A DNA stretch of 64,000 nt from an alpha proteobacterium HIMB5 (GCA_000299095.1 CP003809.1:1174001-1238000), one strand, 5' to 3'; shown: positions 9,393-17,791, counted from the stretch's first letter. The notes: generated by a model from the sequence alone, not told the origin. A program made the numbers and translations.

Positions 9393-9396
9393 GTTT

Positions 9397-9822
9397 ATGT
9401 CAAAAGATTTTGAACAAATAAGCACAAAACCTGGATTCATGAAACATAATGGGGGGCTTATGTTTCGAAAAATATCAGAAAATAAATATGAATTTAAATC
9501 GACTATAAATGAAAATCATCTAAACGTTGCTGGTATAACTCATGGTGGATATTTAGCTGCAATAATTGATGCTGGAGCTGGCACAGCTGCACATAGAGTT
9601 TCAAATAATGCCCCGTGTGTAACTATTTCTTTAGAAATAAAATATATTGGTGCGTCTAGGAGTGGTGATGAAATTACTGGAATTGTAAATATTCAAAAAA
9701 AAACAAATACACTTGTTTTTTTAAATTGTGAGTTAAAAAATAATGATACTTTAATTGCATCAGCAAGTGGTGTTTGGAAAATATTAAAAATTAAACCATC
9801 TGATTTAGGTCCTGGTGGTTAA
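9397..9822 (+). CDS. Hotdog-fold acyl-CoA thioesterase, PaaI-like
   Basis: A 141-residue protein of the PaaI/4HBT superfamily, which hydrolyses acyl- or aryl-CoA thioesters in the cytoplasm. The signature lies around residues 45-62: N-V-A-G-I-THGGYLAAIIDAGAGTAA, with the HGG turn and the Asp on the long hotdog helix. The paired strand CVTISLEIKYIGASRSGDEI follows. The length is typical. Substrate specificity cannot be read. It sits between a tiny membrane ORF and the helicase cluster; a palindromic, repeat-rich 133-base gap separates it from the latter, so it is probably not part of that operon. Confidence 0.85.
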   Translation: MSKDFEQISTKPGFMKHNGGLMFRKISENKYEFKSTINENHLNVAGITHGGYLAAIIDAGAGTAAHRVSNNAPCVTISLEIKYIGASRSGDEITGIVNIQKKTNTLVFLNCELKNNDTLIASASGVWKILKIKPSDLGPGG

Positions 9823-9854
9823 TTTTTTAAAATAAAAAAAAATTTTTAAAATGA

Positions 9855-9910
9855 GAACATCTGTTCATACGATTCGGCCTTGTTTTAGACTATTTTTGTT
9901 CTTTTAGACT
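9855..9910 (+). promoter_or_regulatory. Putative operator region upstream of the helicase operon
   Basis: The gap holds a perfect 5-bp inverted repeat, GAACA-TC-TGTTC, at 9855-9866. Two exact copies of TTTTAGACT follow at 9883-9891 and 9902-9910, offset by 19 bases (about two helical turns). Such a combination is what a dimeric regulator plus a second factor would leave. The inverted repeat resembles the GAAC-N4-GTTC LexA box of Gram-positive bacteria, but alphaproteobacterial LexA usually uses direct GTTC-N7-GTTC, so I do not assign it to LexA. The binding protein is unknown. Confidence 0.3.
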
Positions 9911-9955
9911 TACTATATCTAGTGCTCTAAAAAATTAGTATACCAAAGATAGAAA

Positions 9956-12439
9956 ATGAAAAAAAATAAAATTACTGCAGTTCTTGGTCCTACAAACACA
10001 GGTAAAACCCATCTTGCAATCGAAACAATGCTTTCTTTTGAGAGTGGAATAATAGGCTTTCCACTCAGACTTTTAGCAAGAGAAGTTTATGAAAAAGTAA
10101 TTAAAAAAGTAAGCTTAGATAAAGTCGCTCTAATCACTGGAGAAGAAAAGATAATTCCACCAAATGCAAAATATTTTTTGTGCACGGTAGAATCTATGCC
10201 AATAGATAAGTTAGTAGATTTTGTAGGTGTTGACGAAATACAAATGTGTGCGGACCATGAAAGAGGTCATATTTTCACTGATCGTTTACTTAATATGAGA
10301 GGCGAAAAGCTAACCATGCTAATGGGATCAAATACAATAAAGAATATCATCTCAAACCTAGATGATGATATTGAATTTATAAATAGAGAAAGGTTGTCAA
10401 AATTAACTTACGCAGGTCATAAAAAAATATCTAGAATTAACAGAAAAACAGCAATTATTGCTTTTTCTGCTGAGGAAGTTTACGCAATTGCTGAGCTTAT
10501 TAGAAGACAAAAGGGAGGTGCAGCTGTTGTAATGGGGTCGTTAAGTCCAAAAACTCGAAATGCTCAAGTAGAACTTTATCAATCTGGTGACGTAGATTTT
10601 TTAGTTGCTACAGATGCTATTGGTATGGGTATCAACATGGATCTTGATTACGTTTATTTTTCAAATTTAAAAAAATTTGATGGAAAAAAATTAAGAAAAC
10701 TAAGTTTATCTGAGATAGGTCAAATTGCTGGTAGAGCAGGTAGATATTTAAACAATGGAAGCTTTGGTATTACGGGTGAGTGTAAAGAAATAAGTGCAGA
10801 AGAAGTTGATTTAATTGAAAATCATAAATTTGAAGAAATCAGAACTTTATTTTGGAGAAATTCAAACTTGAATTTTAATAATTCATTTTCTTTACTTAAA
10901 TCTTTAGAACAAAAACCCTACCAAGATTGGCTAAGAAAAATTCATGAATGTGAAGATGAAAGAGCATTAAAATTTTTTTTAAAGGACAAAAATCTAGAAA
11001 ATGTAAATATGAATAAAAAAACTCTCAATCTTTTATGGGAGTGTTGCCAAATACCTGATTTTGTAAAAAAAACCTATGGCAATCATTATGAAGTTATTGG
11101 AAGTGTATTTAAATTTTTAAATAGTGAAAAAGGAAAAATTCCTGATGAATATATGAGAATTCAGCTCATGAAATTAGATAAATTAGAGGGAAATGTCGAT
11201 TCTTTATCAAATAGAATTGCAAATGTTCGAACTTGGTCTTATGTTTCGAATAAAAATAATTGGATTGAAAATCAAGATTACTGGATAGAAAAAACAAAAA
11301 ACTTAGAAGACAAATTATCAGATAGATTACATGAAGAGCTTACAAAGACATTTATTGATAAAAGAGCAAGTGTTCTTGCAAGAGGATTAAAACAGGATAT
11401 GGAATTTAAAACAGAAATACTTCAAAATAATGATGTAAAAATTGATAATCATTATATTGGTAAGATAAATGGACTTAAACTTGAGTTGGACCTAAAACAA
11501 GGAGCTCTTGAGACAGATATAAAATCATTAAAGAAAGCTGCAAGACAGTCTGTTACTCCAGAACTTGAAAAAAGAATAGACAATATAATTGAAACAAAAA
11601 TCATTGAGCTTTCAAATGATACAAAGATTTATTGGAACAAGTTTCCAATTGCAAAAATAATACCTGGTAAAGATTATCTATCACCAAATTTAGAGATCAT
11701 TGTTGATGAAATGCTGGAGCAAAAACAAAGGCAAAAGTTAATTAATTTTTTAAAGAAATGGTTAAGCGAAAAAATCAACCTCGAACTAAAAAGTTTAATA
11801 GATCTAAGAAATATAAATCAAAAAAACTCTTCAATAAAAGCTTTGGCATATCAATTGTATGAAAATAATGGTGTTCTTAAAAGAGATCAAGTTTCGGATT
11901 ATTTAAAAAGTTTAGGGCAAGAAGAAAGAAAAATTTTAAGAGAAATTGGAGTAAAATTTGGAAGATATCATATTTATTTATTTAAACTCATTAAGCCAGA
12001 AGCTGTAAAGTTAAGAACTTTATTGTGGAAAAATTTTCATCAAAAGTACTTCAAACTAAATCCACCAACATTTGGATTAAATTTTATTGAAGACAAAGAA
12101 AAACAAAATAAAAACTTTATGTTGTTGTGCGGTTTTGAAAAATTTGACTACTTTTTTGTGAGAATTGACATTCTTGAAAGATTATTCGTGCAAATAATAA
12201 ATACAAACACAGAACAAAAAAAGGAAATTAAGGTCGTTCCAGAAATGCTAAATTTGTTGGGATGTAATAAAGAAAACTTTCTAAGTCTTTTAAAAAAAAT
12301 GAATTATGTTGTTACAAAAAAAGATGAGGAATTTTATTTCAAATATAATCCATCTAAAAATAGAAGGAGCTTTAATAAAAAAATCATCTCAAAAGAAAAC
12401 CCTTTCAATATTTTAAAAAATCTAGATTTAAACAGATAA
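9956..12439 (+). CDS. Suv3-like DExH-box RNA helicase
   Basis: An 827-residue ATP-dependent helicase related to the mitochondrial degradosome helicase Suv3 and its alphaproteobacterial homologues. Visible motifs: Walker A GPTNTGKT at residues 11-18; motif II DEIQM near residue 93; the later helicase motifs in VATDAIGMGINMDLDYVYFSN and the QIAGRAGRY arginine-finger motif near residues 260-270. The C-terminal half is a long lysine-rich region. It probably unwinds structured RNA for decay or ribosome maturation; the exact role in bacteria is not established here. It leads a tight forward operon: the next gene's ATG overlaps its stop (TAATG). In many alphaproteobacteria the same helicase heads an S4-domain/ferredoxin/CarD cluster. 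Confidence 0.88.
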   Translation: MKKNKITAVLGPTNTGKTHLAIETMLSFESGIIGFPLRLLAREVYEKVIKKVSLDKVALITGEEKIIPPNAKYFLCTVESMPIDKLVDFVGVDEIQMCADHERGHIFTDRLLNMRGEKLTMLMGSNTIKNIISNLDDDIEFINRERLSKLTYAGHKKISRINRKTAIIAFSAEEVYAIAELIRRQKGGAAVVMGSLSPKTRNAQVELYQSGDVDFLVATDAIGMGINMDLDYVYFSNLKKFDGKKLRKLSLSEIGQIAGRAGRYLNNGSFGITGECKEISAEEVDLIENHKFEEIRTLFWRNSNLNFNNSFSLLKSLEQKPYQDWLRKIHECEDERALKFFLKDKNLENVNMNKKTLNLLWECCQIPDFVKKTYGNHYEVIGSVFKFLNSEKGKIPDEYMRIQLMKLDKLEGNVDSLSNRIANVRTWSYVSNKNNWIENQDYWIEKTKNLEDKLSDRLHEELTKTFIDKRASVLARGLKQDMEFKTEILQNNDVKIDNHYIGKINGLKLELDLKQGALETDIKSLKKAARQSVTPELEKRIDNIIETKIIELSNDTKIYWNKFPIAKIIPGKDYLSPNLEIIVDEMLEQKQRQKLINFLKKWLSEKINLELKSLIDLRNINQKNSSIKALAYQLYENNGVLKRDQVSDYLKSLGQEERKILREIGVKFGRYHIYLFKLIKPEAVKLRTLLWKNFHQKYFKLNPPTFGLNFIEDKEKQNKNFMLLCGFEKFDYFFVRIDILERLFVQIINTNTEQKKEIKVVPEMLNLLGCNKENFLSLLKKMNYVVTKKDEEFYFKYNPSKNRRSFNKKIISKENPFNILKNLDLNR

Positions 12440-12852
12440 TGTTTTTTAAAAAAGAAGATAAAAAAGAAAATATTCCTCTAAGTAAAATTGGCTCTTTATT
12501 GATACATACGGCTAAAATTGATGAACATTATTCTAATGAAGAGGAAGAAATAATAAAAAAAACACTTATTTCTCTGGGTGCAAAAAAAGAGAATATTGAT
12601 GATTTAATTAAGACTTCAATTAAAGAAGAAGAAAATTCAAATCAAATACTTGAATTTACAAAAGAAGTAAAAAATTTACCTGAGATAGATAAAACCAAGA
12701 TTATCGAAGCACTATGGAAAATAATTTATTCAAATCAAAATGCTGATATTTATGAAACAAATTTAATGAGAAGACTTGCTGGTCTTTTATATATTGACAG
12801 TAAGACAATGGGGGATATTAAAGAAAAAATTAAAAAGGAATATTCTAAATGA
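12439..12852 (+). CDS. TerB-like domain protein
   Basis: A 137-residue, all-helical, acidic/lysine-rich protein resembling the tellurite-resistance TerB family. It has a first helix [22 protein letters not shown], with the acidic pattern typical of TerB metal-site helices, and later [28 protein letters not shown], the usual second conserved block. TerB domains are small helical bundles of unclear biochemical role; tellurite resistance should not be assumed from the name. It overlaps the helicase stop by one base and the ferredoxin start by four (ATGA), so the three are translationally coupled. In related genomes an S4 RNA-binding protein often occupies this place. Confidence 0.7.
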   Translation: MFFKKEDKKENIPLSKIGSLLIHTAKIDEHYSNEEEEIIKKTLISLGAKKENIDDLIKTSIKEEENSNQILEFTKEVKNLPEIDKTKIIEALWKIIYSNQNADIYETNLMRRLAGLLYIDSKTMGDIKEKIKKEYSK

Positions 12853-13178
12853 CTTACATCGTTAATGATAAATGCATCAAATGTAAATTAATGGATTGTG
12901 TTGAGGTTTGTCCAGTTGACTGTTTTTATGAGGGGAAAAATATGCTTGTAATTAAACCTGATGAGTGTATAGATTGTGGCGTTTGTGAGCCTGAGTGCCC
13001 TGTTGATGCAATTACGGCGGATACAGAACCAGGTAGCGAAAAATGGTTAAATTTAAATAAAAAGTATTCTGAAATTTGGCCTAATATTAATGAAAAAAAA
13101 GATCCACCTAAGGATCATGAAAAATTTAAAGATGTAAAAGATAAATATGAAAAATATTTTAAAGAAAATCTTGAATAA
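12849..13178 (+). CDS. fdxA: Ferredoxin, 7Fe-8S (FdxA)
   Basis: A 109-residue seven-iron ferredoxin, a small cytoplasmic electron carrier. Cysteines at 9, 12, 17, 21, 25 and 40, 43, 46, 50 follow the Azotobacter FdI layout shifted by one residue. By that analogy 9/17/50 hold the 3Fe-4S centre and 21/40/43/46 the 4Fe-4S centre. The acidic C-terminal tail ([20 protein letters not shown]) is usual for FdxA. Its start overlaps the preceding gene by 4 bases, and the carD start lies 32 bases inside its 3' end. The redox partner is not identifiable. Confidence 0.93.
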   Translation: MTYIVNDKCIKCKLMDCVEVCPVDCFYEGKNMLVIKPDECIDCGVCEPECPVDAITADTEPGSEKWLNLNKKYSEIWPNINEKKDPPKDHEKFKDVKDKYEKYFKENLE

Positions 13179-14004
13179 AAAGTCATCCAAAAAAGTAGTT
13201 AAAAAAACAAAAACAAAAGTTAAGGCTAAATCAAAAGCTAAGAAGGTTGTTGCAAAAAAAATAAAAAAAATAAAAAAAATTTCGAAAATAACTCCTAAAA
13301 AAACTGTAAAAAAAACTGAGGAAAAAATAGAGAATAAATCCTCAGATGGATTAAGAATTTCAAAATCTAATGAGGTAAAACCAGAAATAAAAAAAGTTAA
13401 AAAGCAAGAAACTGAAAAAAGAGAATATAAAGTTAAAGATTATGTGGTTTATCCAAAACATGGTGTTGGACAAATTACAGAGTTCAAAAAAATCAGCATT
13501 GGTGGAATTGATGTTGAAACATATGTAATCAAATTTGAAAAAGATAAGGCAAATGGAATGGTTCCAGTAAACAAACAATCACACTTAAGACCTCTTGCAA
13601 CAATTAATCAAGTTAATAAATGTATTTCAATTTTAAAAAGTAAGCCAAAAATCAAAAGATCTATGTGGAGTAGAAGAGCACAAGAATATGAGGCAAAAAT
13701 TTCATCTGGAAAAATATATGAATTGGCTGAAGTGGTAAGAGATCTAAATAAAGGTGACGATCTAATGGTAGATCAATCATACTCTGAAAGACAGTTATTT
13801 GAGAAAGCTTATGAAAGAATGCAGTCTGAATTCCAAATCATATTAAATTTATCAGTCGAAGACACTCAAAAAAAACTAGATAAGGCTTTAAAAAGAAACA
13901 CAGGAGTTCAACCTAAGCCAGAAGCAACTGAAAGTAAAAGCTCTACCGTAAAAGTGCCAATGGAGGAACCCATTGGTGATGAAGAAGATCCTATAGAAGA
14001 ATAA
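13147..14004 (+). CDS. carD: CarD-family RNA polymerase-binding regulator with lysine-rich N-terminal tail
   Basis: A 285-residue protein. The CarD/CdnL RNA-polymerase-interacting domain starts near residue 94 ([17 protein letters not shown]), followed by the helical DNA-binding part ([15 protein letters not shown]...LAEVVRDL). CarD proteins stabilise open promoter complexes. Ahead of it lies an unusual tail: 28 of the first 60 residues are Lys, with Ala/Val/Thr, resembling histone H1 tails. The ATG at 13147 overlaps fdxA by 32 bases; a TTG at codon 9 is the only plausible nearby alternative, and either keeps the tail. The C-terminus is acidic ([13 protein letters not shown]), a possible internal counter-charge. 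It is the last gene of the operon, ending at a strong terminator. Confidence 0.9.
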   Translation: MKNILKKILNKKSSKKVVKKTKTKVKAKSKAKKVVAKKIKKIKKISKITPKKTVKKTEEKIENKSSDGLRISKSNEVKPEIKKVKKQETEKREYKVKDYVVYPKHGVGQITEFKKISIGGIDVETYVIKFEKDKANGMVPVNKQSHLRPLATINQVNKCISILKSKPKIKRSMWSRRAQEYEAKISSGKIYELAEVVRDLNKGDDLMVDQSYSERQLFEKAYERMQSEFQIILNLSVEDTQKKLDKALKRNTGVQPKPEATESKSSTVKVPMEEPIGDEEDPIEE

Positions 14005-14050
14005 AAAAAAACGCCTCTCACACGTAAATCGTTATGAGAAGCGTTTTTGT
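14002..14050. terminator. Bidirectional rho-independent terminator (carD / basic peptide)
   Basis: The stem ACGCCTCTCA (14011-14020) pairs with TGAGAAGCGT (14035-14044) with one mismatched pair. It is followed by TTTTT on the plus strand and preceded by nine A's, which become a T9 run on the minus strand. It therefore ends both carD transcripts and transcripts of the convergent lysine-rich peptide gene. Confidence 0.85.
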
Positions 14051-14067
14051 TTAAGAAAACTAAGAAA

Positions 14068-14151
14068 CTATCTTTTTCTTCTTTTTTTAGCTTTTTTCTT
14101 TTTAGCTTTTTTCTTAGTCTTCTTTGCCGCTTTTTTTCTTTTCTTAGGCAT
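14068..14151 (-). CDS. 27-residue lysine/arginine-rich peptide
   Basis: An unbroken frame from ATG at 14151 to TAG at 14068. Of 27 residues, 16 are Lys and 4 Arg; the rest are Ala, one Thr, one Pro and Met. It begins MPKKRKKAAKK and ends KKRRKR. It has what a real gene needs: a TTGACA-N17-TAAAAA promoter (14204-14232), a 5' hairpin, a strong GGGAG ribosome-binding site 7 bases before the ATG, and the shared terminator just after the stop. It could be a nucleoid- or RNA-binding peptide or a minor ribosome-associated protein; I do not recognise a family. Its composition echoes the CarD tail encoded on the other side of the terminator. Confidence 0.6.
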   Translation of the reverse strand: MPKKRKKAAKKTKKKAKKKKAKKRRKR

Positions 14152-14175
14152 CTTTAGCTCCCTTTTTTTAATTAA

Positions 14176-14232
14176 CGAATCAAAACGATTCGCTCTTAAC
14201 TTATTTTTATTTTTTTATAACACCTATGTCAA
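14176..14232 (-). promoter_or_regulatory. Promoter and 5' hairpin of the basic-peptide gene
   Basis: On the minus strand, TTGACA (14227-14232) is followed after 17 bases by TAAAAA (14204-14209), a consensus -35 with a fair -10. The predicted transcript starts near 14197 and opens at once with the hairpin CGAATC-GTTTT-GATTCG (14176-14192), a typical 5' end stabiliser or small regulatory fold. The remaining 107 bases up to the synthetase gene (14233-14339) are AT-rich, and I see nothing in them. Confidence 0.55.
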
Positions 14233-14339
14233 TTGTTTAATTAAAACCGAAAATTTTAAAAAATTTTTTGTTTTGAAAATTTTTTTATTTTTTTTATTTG
14301 TAAAAAAGTAAGTGTTTATGCGAATAATAACTTAATATT

Positions 14340-16040
14340 TTAATAAAGTTTTTCTAATTGTTCTTTGTATTTTTTTATTATTTTAAATCTTTTTAACTTT
14401 AATGTTGGTGTCATCATTTCATTTTCAATTGTAAATTGATCTTTTATAACTAAAAATTTTTTTATCATTTCAACTTTAGATAAATTTTTATTTACAATTT
14501 CAATTTTTTTTTGGATTAATTCATTATTTATTTGGTTATGTTGTTCTTTATTTAAAACAATTAATGCTACTAAATATGGTTTACCATCACCGTACACTAA
14601 AGCTTGTTCTATAAAATCAATTTTTGTTAAATCGTTTTCAATTTTAATAGGAGAAATGTTATCACCTCCTGGTGTGATTAAAATATCTTTTTTTCTATCA
14701 GTTATTTTCAAAAAACCATCTTCTATAACTCCAATATCTCCAGTATATAACCAGCCATCCTTCAAAATTTCTTTGGTTTCTTTTTCTTTCTTCCAATATC
14801 CTTGTATTACATTTTCTCCTTTTACAAGAATTTCACCATCCTCTGCTATTTTAACGTCATTTCCTGGAAAAGGAGGACCAACTGTTTCTATTCTTATATC
14901 ATGAATTGGATTACAGCTTACAACAGGTGATGTTTCAGTGAGTCCATAGCCTTGTAAAGTTGGCAATCCTATTGAATTTAAGAATAAGCCAACCTCTTTA
15001 TCTAGAGCTCCCCCTCCAGATATAAATGCTTTGAGCGATCCTCCAAATTGTTTCTTTATTTTTTTTCTCACTAATATTTCGCATAAGAAATTTTGAATTT
15101 GCTCTACAAAATTCAAATTTTTTCTTTCTAATTTTTTCTTGCCTAGATTTATTGTTGTATTAATTATTTTTTTTTTAAATCCTTCCGCTTTATTAAAAGT
15201 TGAATTAATTTTTTGATATAAATTTTGATAAAATCTTGGAACGGCTGTCATTATTTCAGGATTACAGTCACCCATATTTTTTATCAACTTATCAATACTT
15301 TCTGCGTAAAAAACTTTTGCACCAACAGCCATTTGGACAAATTGAACTGTATGCTCATATGAATGTGATAATGGTAACCAAGTTAAAAAGTGTGGTTTAA
15401 AGGAAACAAATTCTTTTAGTAAAGTATAGGCTCCTTCACAATTATTTAATATTCCTCCGTGACTTAACATTACCCCTTTTGGGTCACCTTGCGTTCCTGA
15501 AGTATAGATTATACATGAAGTATCTTTTCTTCTAATATCTAAATTTAAAAAATTAATATCTTTTAAATTATTCTCTGCAAAAATTGAGTTAATATTTTCT
15601 ATTTTAATTTCTTTATCTTCTATTTGATCAAACGAAATTATTTTTTTAATAAAATCATTATTTTTAATAAGATTTTTTATTTTTTTAAATAACTCATTAT
15701 TAGAAACTAATATTAGTGATGGTTGGCAATCATTAATTATATATTCATAGTCTCTTTCTGTGTAAGTAATATAGGACGGTACTGTAATCCCTTTTGATAA
15801 CATTATAGACAAATCAGAAATCATCCATTCTGGCCTGTTTTCAGAAATCAATAGACATCTGTCACCTTGTTGTATTATTGAAGAAATTTTGGATGAAAGT
15901 TTGATTATTGATTGGAATGTATCTTCCCATGAGAAAGATTTTTTTTGTTTAAGAGATGTTAAAAAAATCTCACTCTTATTACTTAATTGATACTGCGTAT
16001 AAAATAATTCTAAAAGATTATTTAATCTATTTATATTCAT
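14340..16040 (-). CDS. Long-chain acyl-CoA synthetase (AMP-forming)
   Basis: A member of the ANL adenylate-forming superfamily, 566 residues, activating fatty acids to acyl-CoA via acyl-AMP. It shows the P-loop-like motif YTSGTQGDPKGVMLSHGG, the A5 motif GYGLTETSPV, the hinge region YTGDIGVIEDGFLKITDRKKDI, and a C-terminal lid ending TPTLKLKR. The layout matches FadD15/long-chain synthetases rather than E. coli FadD. The open frame extends to 16076, but those 12 codons lie inside tRNA-Leu, so the ATG at 16040 is the start. It is a solitary gene directly downstream of the tRNA on the same strand. Confidence 0.88.
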   Translation of the reverse strand: MNINRLNNLLELFYTQYQLSNKSEIFLTSLKQKKSFSWEDTFQSIIKLSSKISSIIQQGDRCLLISENRPEWMISDLSIMLSKGITVPSYITYTERDYEYIINDCQPSLILVSNNELFKKIKNLIKNNDFIKKIISFDQIEDKEIKIENINSIFAENNLKDINFLNLDIRRKDTSCIIYTSGTQGDPKGVMLSHGGILNNCEGAYTLLKEFVSFKPHFLTWLPLSHSYEHTVQFVQMAVGAKVFYAESIDKLIKNMGDCNPEIMTAVPRFYQNLYQKINSTFNKAEGFKKKIINTTINLGKKKLERKNLNFVEQIQNFLCEILVRKKIKKQFGGSLKAFISGGGALDKEVGLFLNSIGLPTLQGYGLTETSPVVSCNPIHDIRIETVGPPFPGNDVKIAEDGEILVKGENVIQGYWKKEKETKEILKDGWLYTGDIGVIEDGFLKITDRKKDILITPGGDNISPIKIENDLTKIDFIEQALVYGDGKPYLVALIVLNKEQHNQINNELIQKKIEIVNKNLSKVEMIKKFLVIKDQFTIENEMMTPTLKLKRFKIIKKYKEQLEKLY

Positions 16041-16046
16041 AAGTAA

Positions 16047-16131
16047 TGGTGGGCGAAGAGAGAATCGAACTCTCACTTCTTGCGAAACACGATTTTGAGT
16101 CGTGCGCGTCTACCAGTTCCGCCATTCGCCC
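16047..16131 (-). tRNA. tRNA-Leu (anticodon CAA)
   Basis: A class II tRNA: acceptor GGGCGAA pairs with TTCGCCC, discriminator A, and an encoded CCA (16047-16049). The anticodon stem CACGA/TCGTG has loop CTCAAAA (anticodon CAA, reading UUG). A long variable arm and a T arm with GTTCGATT follow. The 3' end is 6 bases from the start codon of the acyl-CoA synthetase gene. Confidence 0.96.
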
Positions 16132-16193
16132 TTTAAATTTAATATAATAAATATAAATAGTATAAGAAGAATTTTTATATTAAAACAAAAAAA

Positions 16194-16799
16194 ATGCTTA
16201 ATTCGTTATACAAAAAATGCTTAGAGCTAGCTGCTCATAAAAGTTCAAAATTTTTTTTAGGACTTGTTTCATTTATTGAGAGTTCTTTTTTTCCAATTCC
16301 GCCAGATGTTATGATTATTCCAATGGTTTTTTCCAGAAAGAAAGATTTTTTTAAAATTTTTTTAATCGCTACTATTTTTTCAGTATTAGGCGGAATTTTT
16401 GGATATTTCATTGGATCATTCTTTTTTGATTTTGCTGCTCAAATAATCAGTTTGTATGGATATGAGGAAAAAATGATTAAAATTAAAAATGATTTAGGTC
16501 AAGGTGCAGGTTTTTTTGCTTGGCTAGGAATTTTATTTTTAGCTGGTTTCACCCCATTACCATACAAAGTTTTTACGATTGCTAGTGGTCTTGTTGGATT
16601 TAATCTTTTCGTCTTTATAATTGTAAGTATCATTTCAAGGGGTCTAAGATTTTTTATAATTTCGTATCTTTCTTATAAATTTGGGCATTTATTCACTAAA
16701 TTTATGGAGAGCCATGGTTCGAAATGGTTCACTATGATTGGTGTTGTTTTGGTTTTTATATTCGCAGTTGTAATATACGTTTTTAAACATACATCTTAG
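16194..16799 (+). CDS. DedA/VTT-domain membrane protein (YqaA-like)
   Basis: A 201-residue inner-membrane protein of the SNARE-associated/DedA superfamily. Members include lipid flippases or scramblases and envelope-homeostasis proteins. It has the reentrant-loop motif ESSFFPIPPDVMIIP (residues 28-42) and the second half-motif FLAGFTPLPYKVFTIASGLVG, whose FTPLPYK pattern is characteristic of the YqaA branch. It contains about four to five hydrophobic helices. It lies four bases upstream of dsbB on the same strand, so the two are probably co-transcribed. The transported lipid is unknown. Confidence 0.8.
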   Translation: MLNSLYKKCLELAAHKSSKFFLGLVSFIESSFFPIPPDVMIIPMVFSRKKDFFKIFLIATIFSVLGGIFGYFIGSFFFDFAAQIISLYGYEEKMIKIKNDLGQGAGFFAWLGILFLAGFTPLPYKVFTIASGLVGFNLFVFIIVSIISRGLRFFIISYLSYKFGHLFTKFMESHGSKWFTMIGVVLVFIFAVVIYVFKHTS

Positions 16800-16803
16800 A
16801 AAG

Positions 16804-17265
16804 ATGGTAAAAAAAATTTATTTAAGTATTTTAATTATTTCAATATTAGCTTTATCCTCTGCTTATTTTATTGAGTATTTTTTGGGTTATCAACCATGCA
16901 ATCTTTGTTTATTAGAAAGAATTCCTTACGCATTAAGTATAATTATAATTTTAACTAATTTAAAAATTAAATTTAATGATAAACATACAATTTTAGTATT
17001 AATCATTATTTTTGTTGTAAGTGCTTTATTATCAATTTATCATTTGGGAATTGAACAAGGATTAATTGAAGAGTCTTTTGTCTGTAGCACAAAGGATAAT
17101 CTAAATTTAAACAAGGAACAATTGCTCCAAGAGCTTCAAAAAATGAATATTAGCTGTAAAAATGTGGCTTTTACTATATTTGGTTTATCGTTAACAACTT
17201 ATAACATATTACTATCTGTAATAATTTCTGCTACTTTAATTAAAATTTATGCAAAACAAAAATAA
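16804..17265 (+). CDS. dsbB: Disulfide bond formation protein DsbB
   Basis: An inner-membrane quinone reductase that reoxidises the periplasmic thiol oxidase DsbA, passing electrons to ubiquinone. The 153-residue protein has four hydrophobic helices and the two required periplasmic cysteine pairs: Cys 32/Cys 35 (QPCNLC) and Cys 94/Cys 118. It sits between the DedA-like gene and coq7, whose start lies 17 bases inside its 3' end. Pairing a ubiquinone-using enzyme with a ubiquinone-synthesis gene makes functional sense. No dsbA is in the window. Confidence 0.92.
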   Translation: MVKKIYLSILIISILALSSAYFIEYFLGYQPCNLCLLERIPYALSIIIILTNLKIKFNDKHTILVLIIIFVVSALLSIYHLGIEQGLIEESFVCSTKDNLNLNKEQLLQELQKMNISCKNVAFTIFGLSLTTYNILLSVIISATLIKIYAKQK

Positions 17266-17791
17266 AACTGACCAAAAAAAATTAAAAGAATTTATTAGAG
17301 TAGATCATGCTGGAGAACGTGGTGCTGTTAAAATTTATGAGGGACAGTTATTAGCCTTAAACACTGTTGTAAAAGATGACAACTTAAAAAAAATAATAGA
17401 AGAAATGAAAGTTCATGAAAAAGAACACTGTGAATTTTTTGAGGAGGAAATAAAAAAAAGGAATATTCAACCAACAAAATTACTACCATTATGGGATCTA
17501 CTTGGTATTGGTCTAGGATTTGGTTCTACAATTATTGGAAAGAAAGCTGCAATGTTATGTACAGCATCAGTTGAAGAGGTAATCGATAAACATTACTTAG
17601 ATCAAATAAATCAACTAGGTACGGATGAAGCTGAATTAAAAAAGAAAATAAAAAAATTTAGAGATGATGAACTTCATCATAAAGATATAGCATATGAAAA
17701 AGGAGCAACTAAAAAAGGTCTTTATTCTTTGATGGATAAAATAATTAAAACTGGATCTAAAATAGCTATAAATATTTCAGAAAAAATATAA
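17249..17791 (+). CDS. coq7: Demethoxyubiquinone hydroxylase Coq7
   Basis: A di-iron monooxygenase of ubiquinone biosynthesis that hydroxylates the C6 position of demethoxyubiquinone. The 180-residue ferritin-like protein shows the paired ligand motifs: RVDHAGERGAVKIYEGQ (first Glu), EMKVHEKEHCEFF (E-x-x-H), SVEEVIDKHY (third Glu) and DDELHHKDIA (second E-x-x-H). It overlaps dsbB by 17 bases and ends two bases before the stop of the convergent HNH gene. Ubiquinone genes ubiE and ubiB lie about 10 kb away on the same strand. Confidence 0.93.
   Translation: MQNKNKTDQKKLKEFIRVDHAGERGAVKIYEGQLLALNTVVKDDNLKKIIEEMKVHEKEHCEFFEEEIKKRNIQPTKLLPLWDLLGIGLGFGSTIIGKKAAMLCTASVEEVIDKHYLDQINQLGTDEAELKKKIKKFRDDELHHKDIAYEKGATKKGLYSLMDKIIKTGSKIAINISEKI

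Noticed and set aside
9855..9866. LexA box assignment for GAACATCTGTTC
   Set aside because: The spacing fits the Gram-positive box, not the direct-repeat GTTC-N7-GTTC typical of alphaproteobacteria; kept only as an unassigned palindrome.
12439..12852. Tellurite-resistance island suggested by TerB-like protein
   Set aside because: No TerA/C/D/E/Z genes are present; the domain alone does not indicate a ter operon.
16041..16076. N-terminal extension of the acyl-CoA synthetase
   Set aside because: These codons fall inside the tRNA-Leu gene, so a start at 16040 is required.
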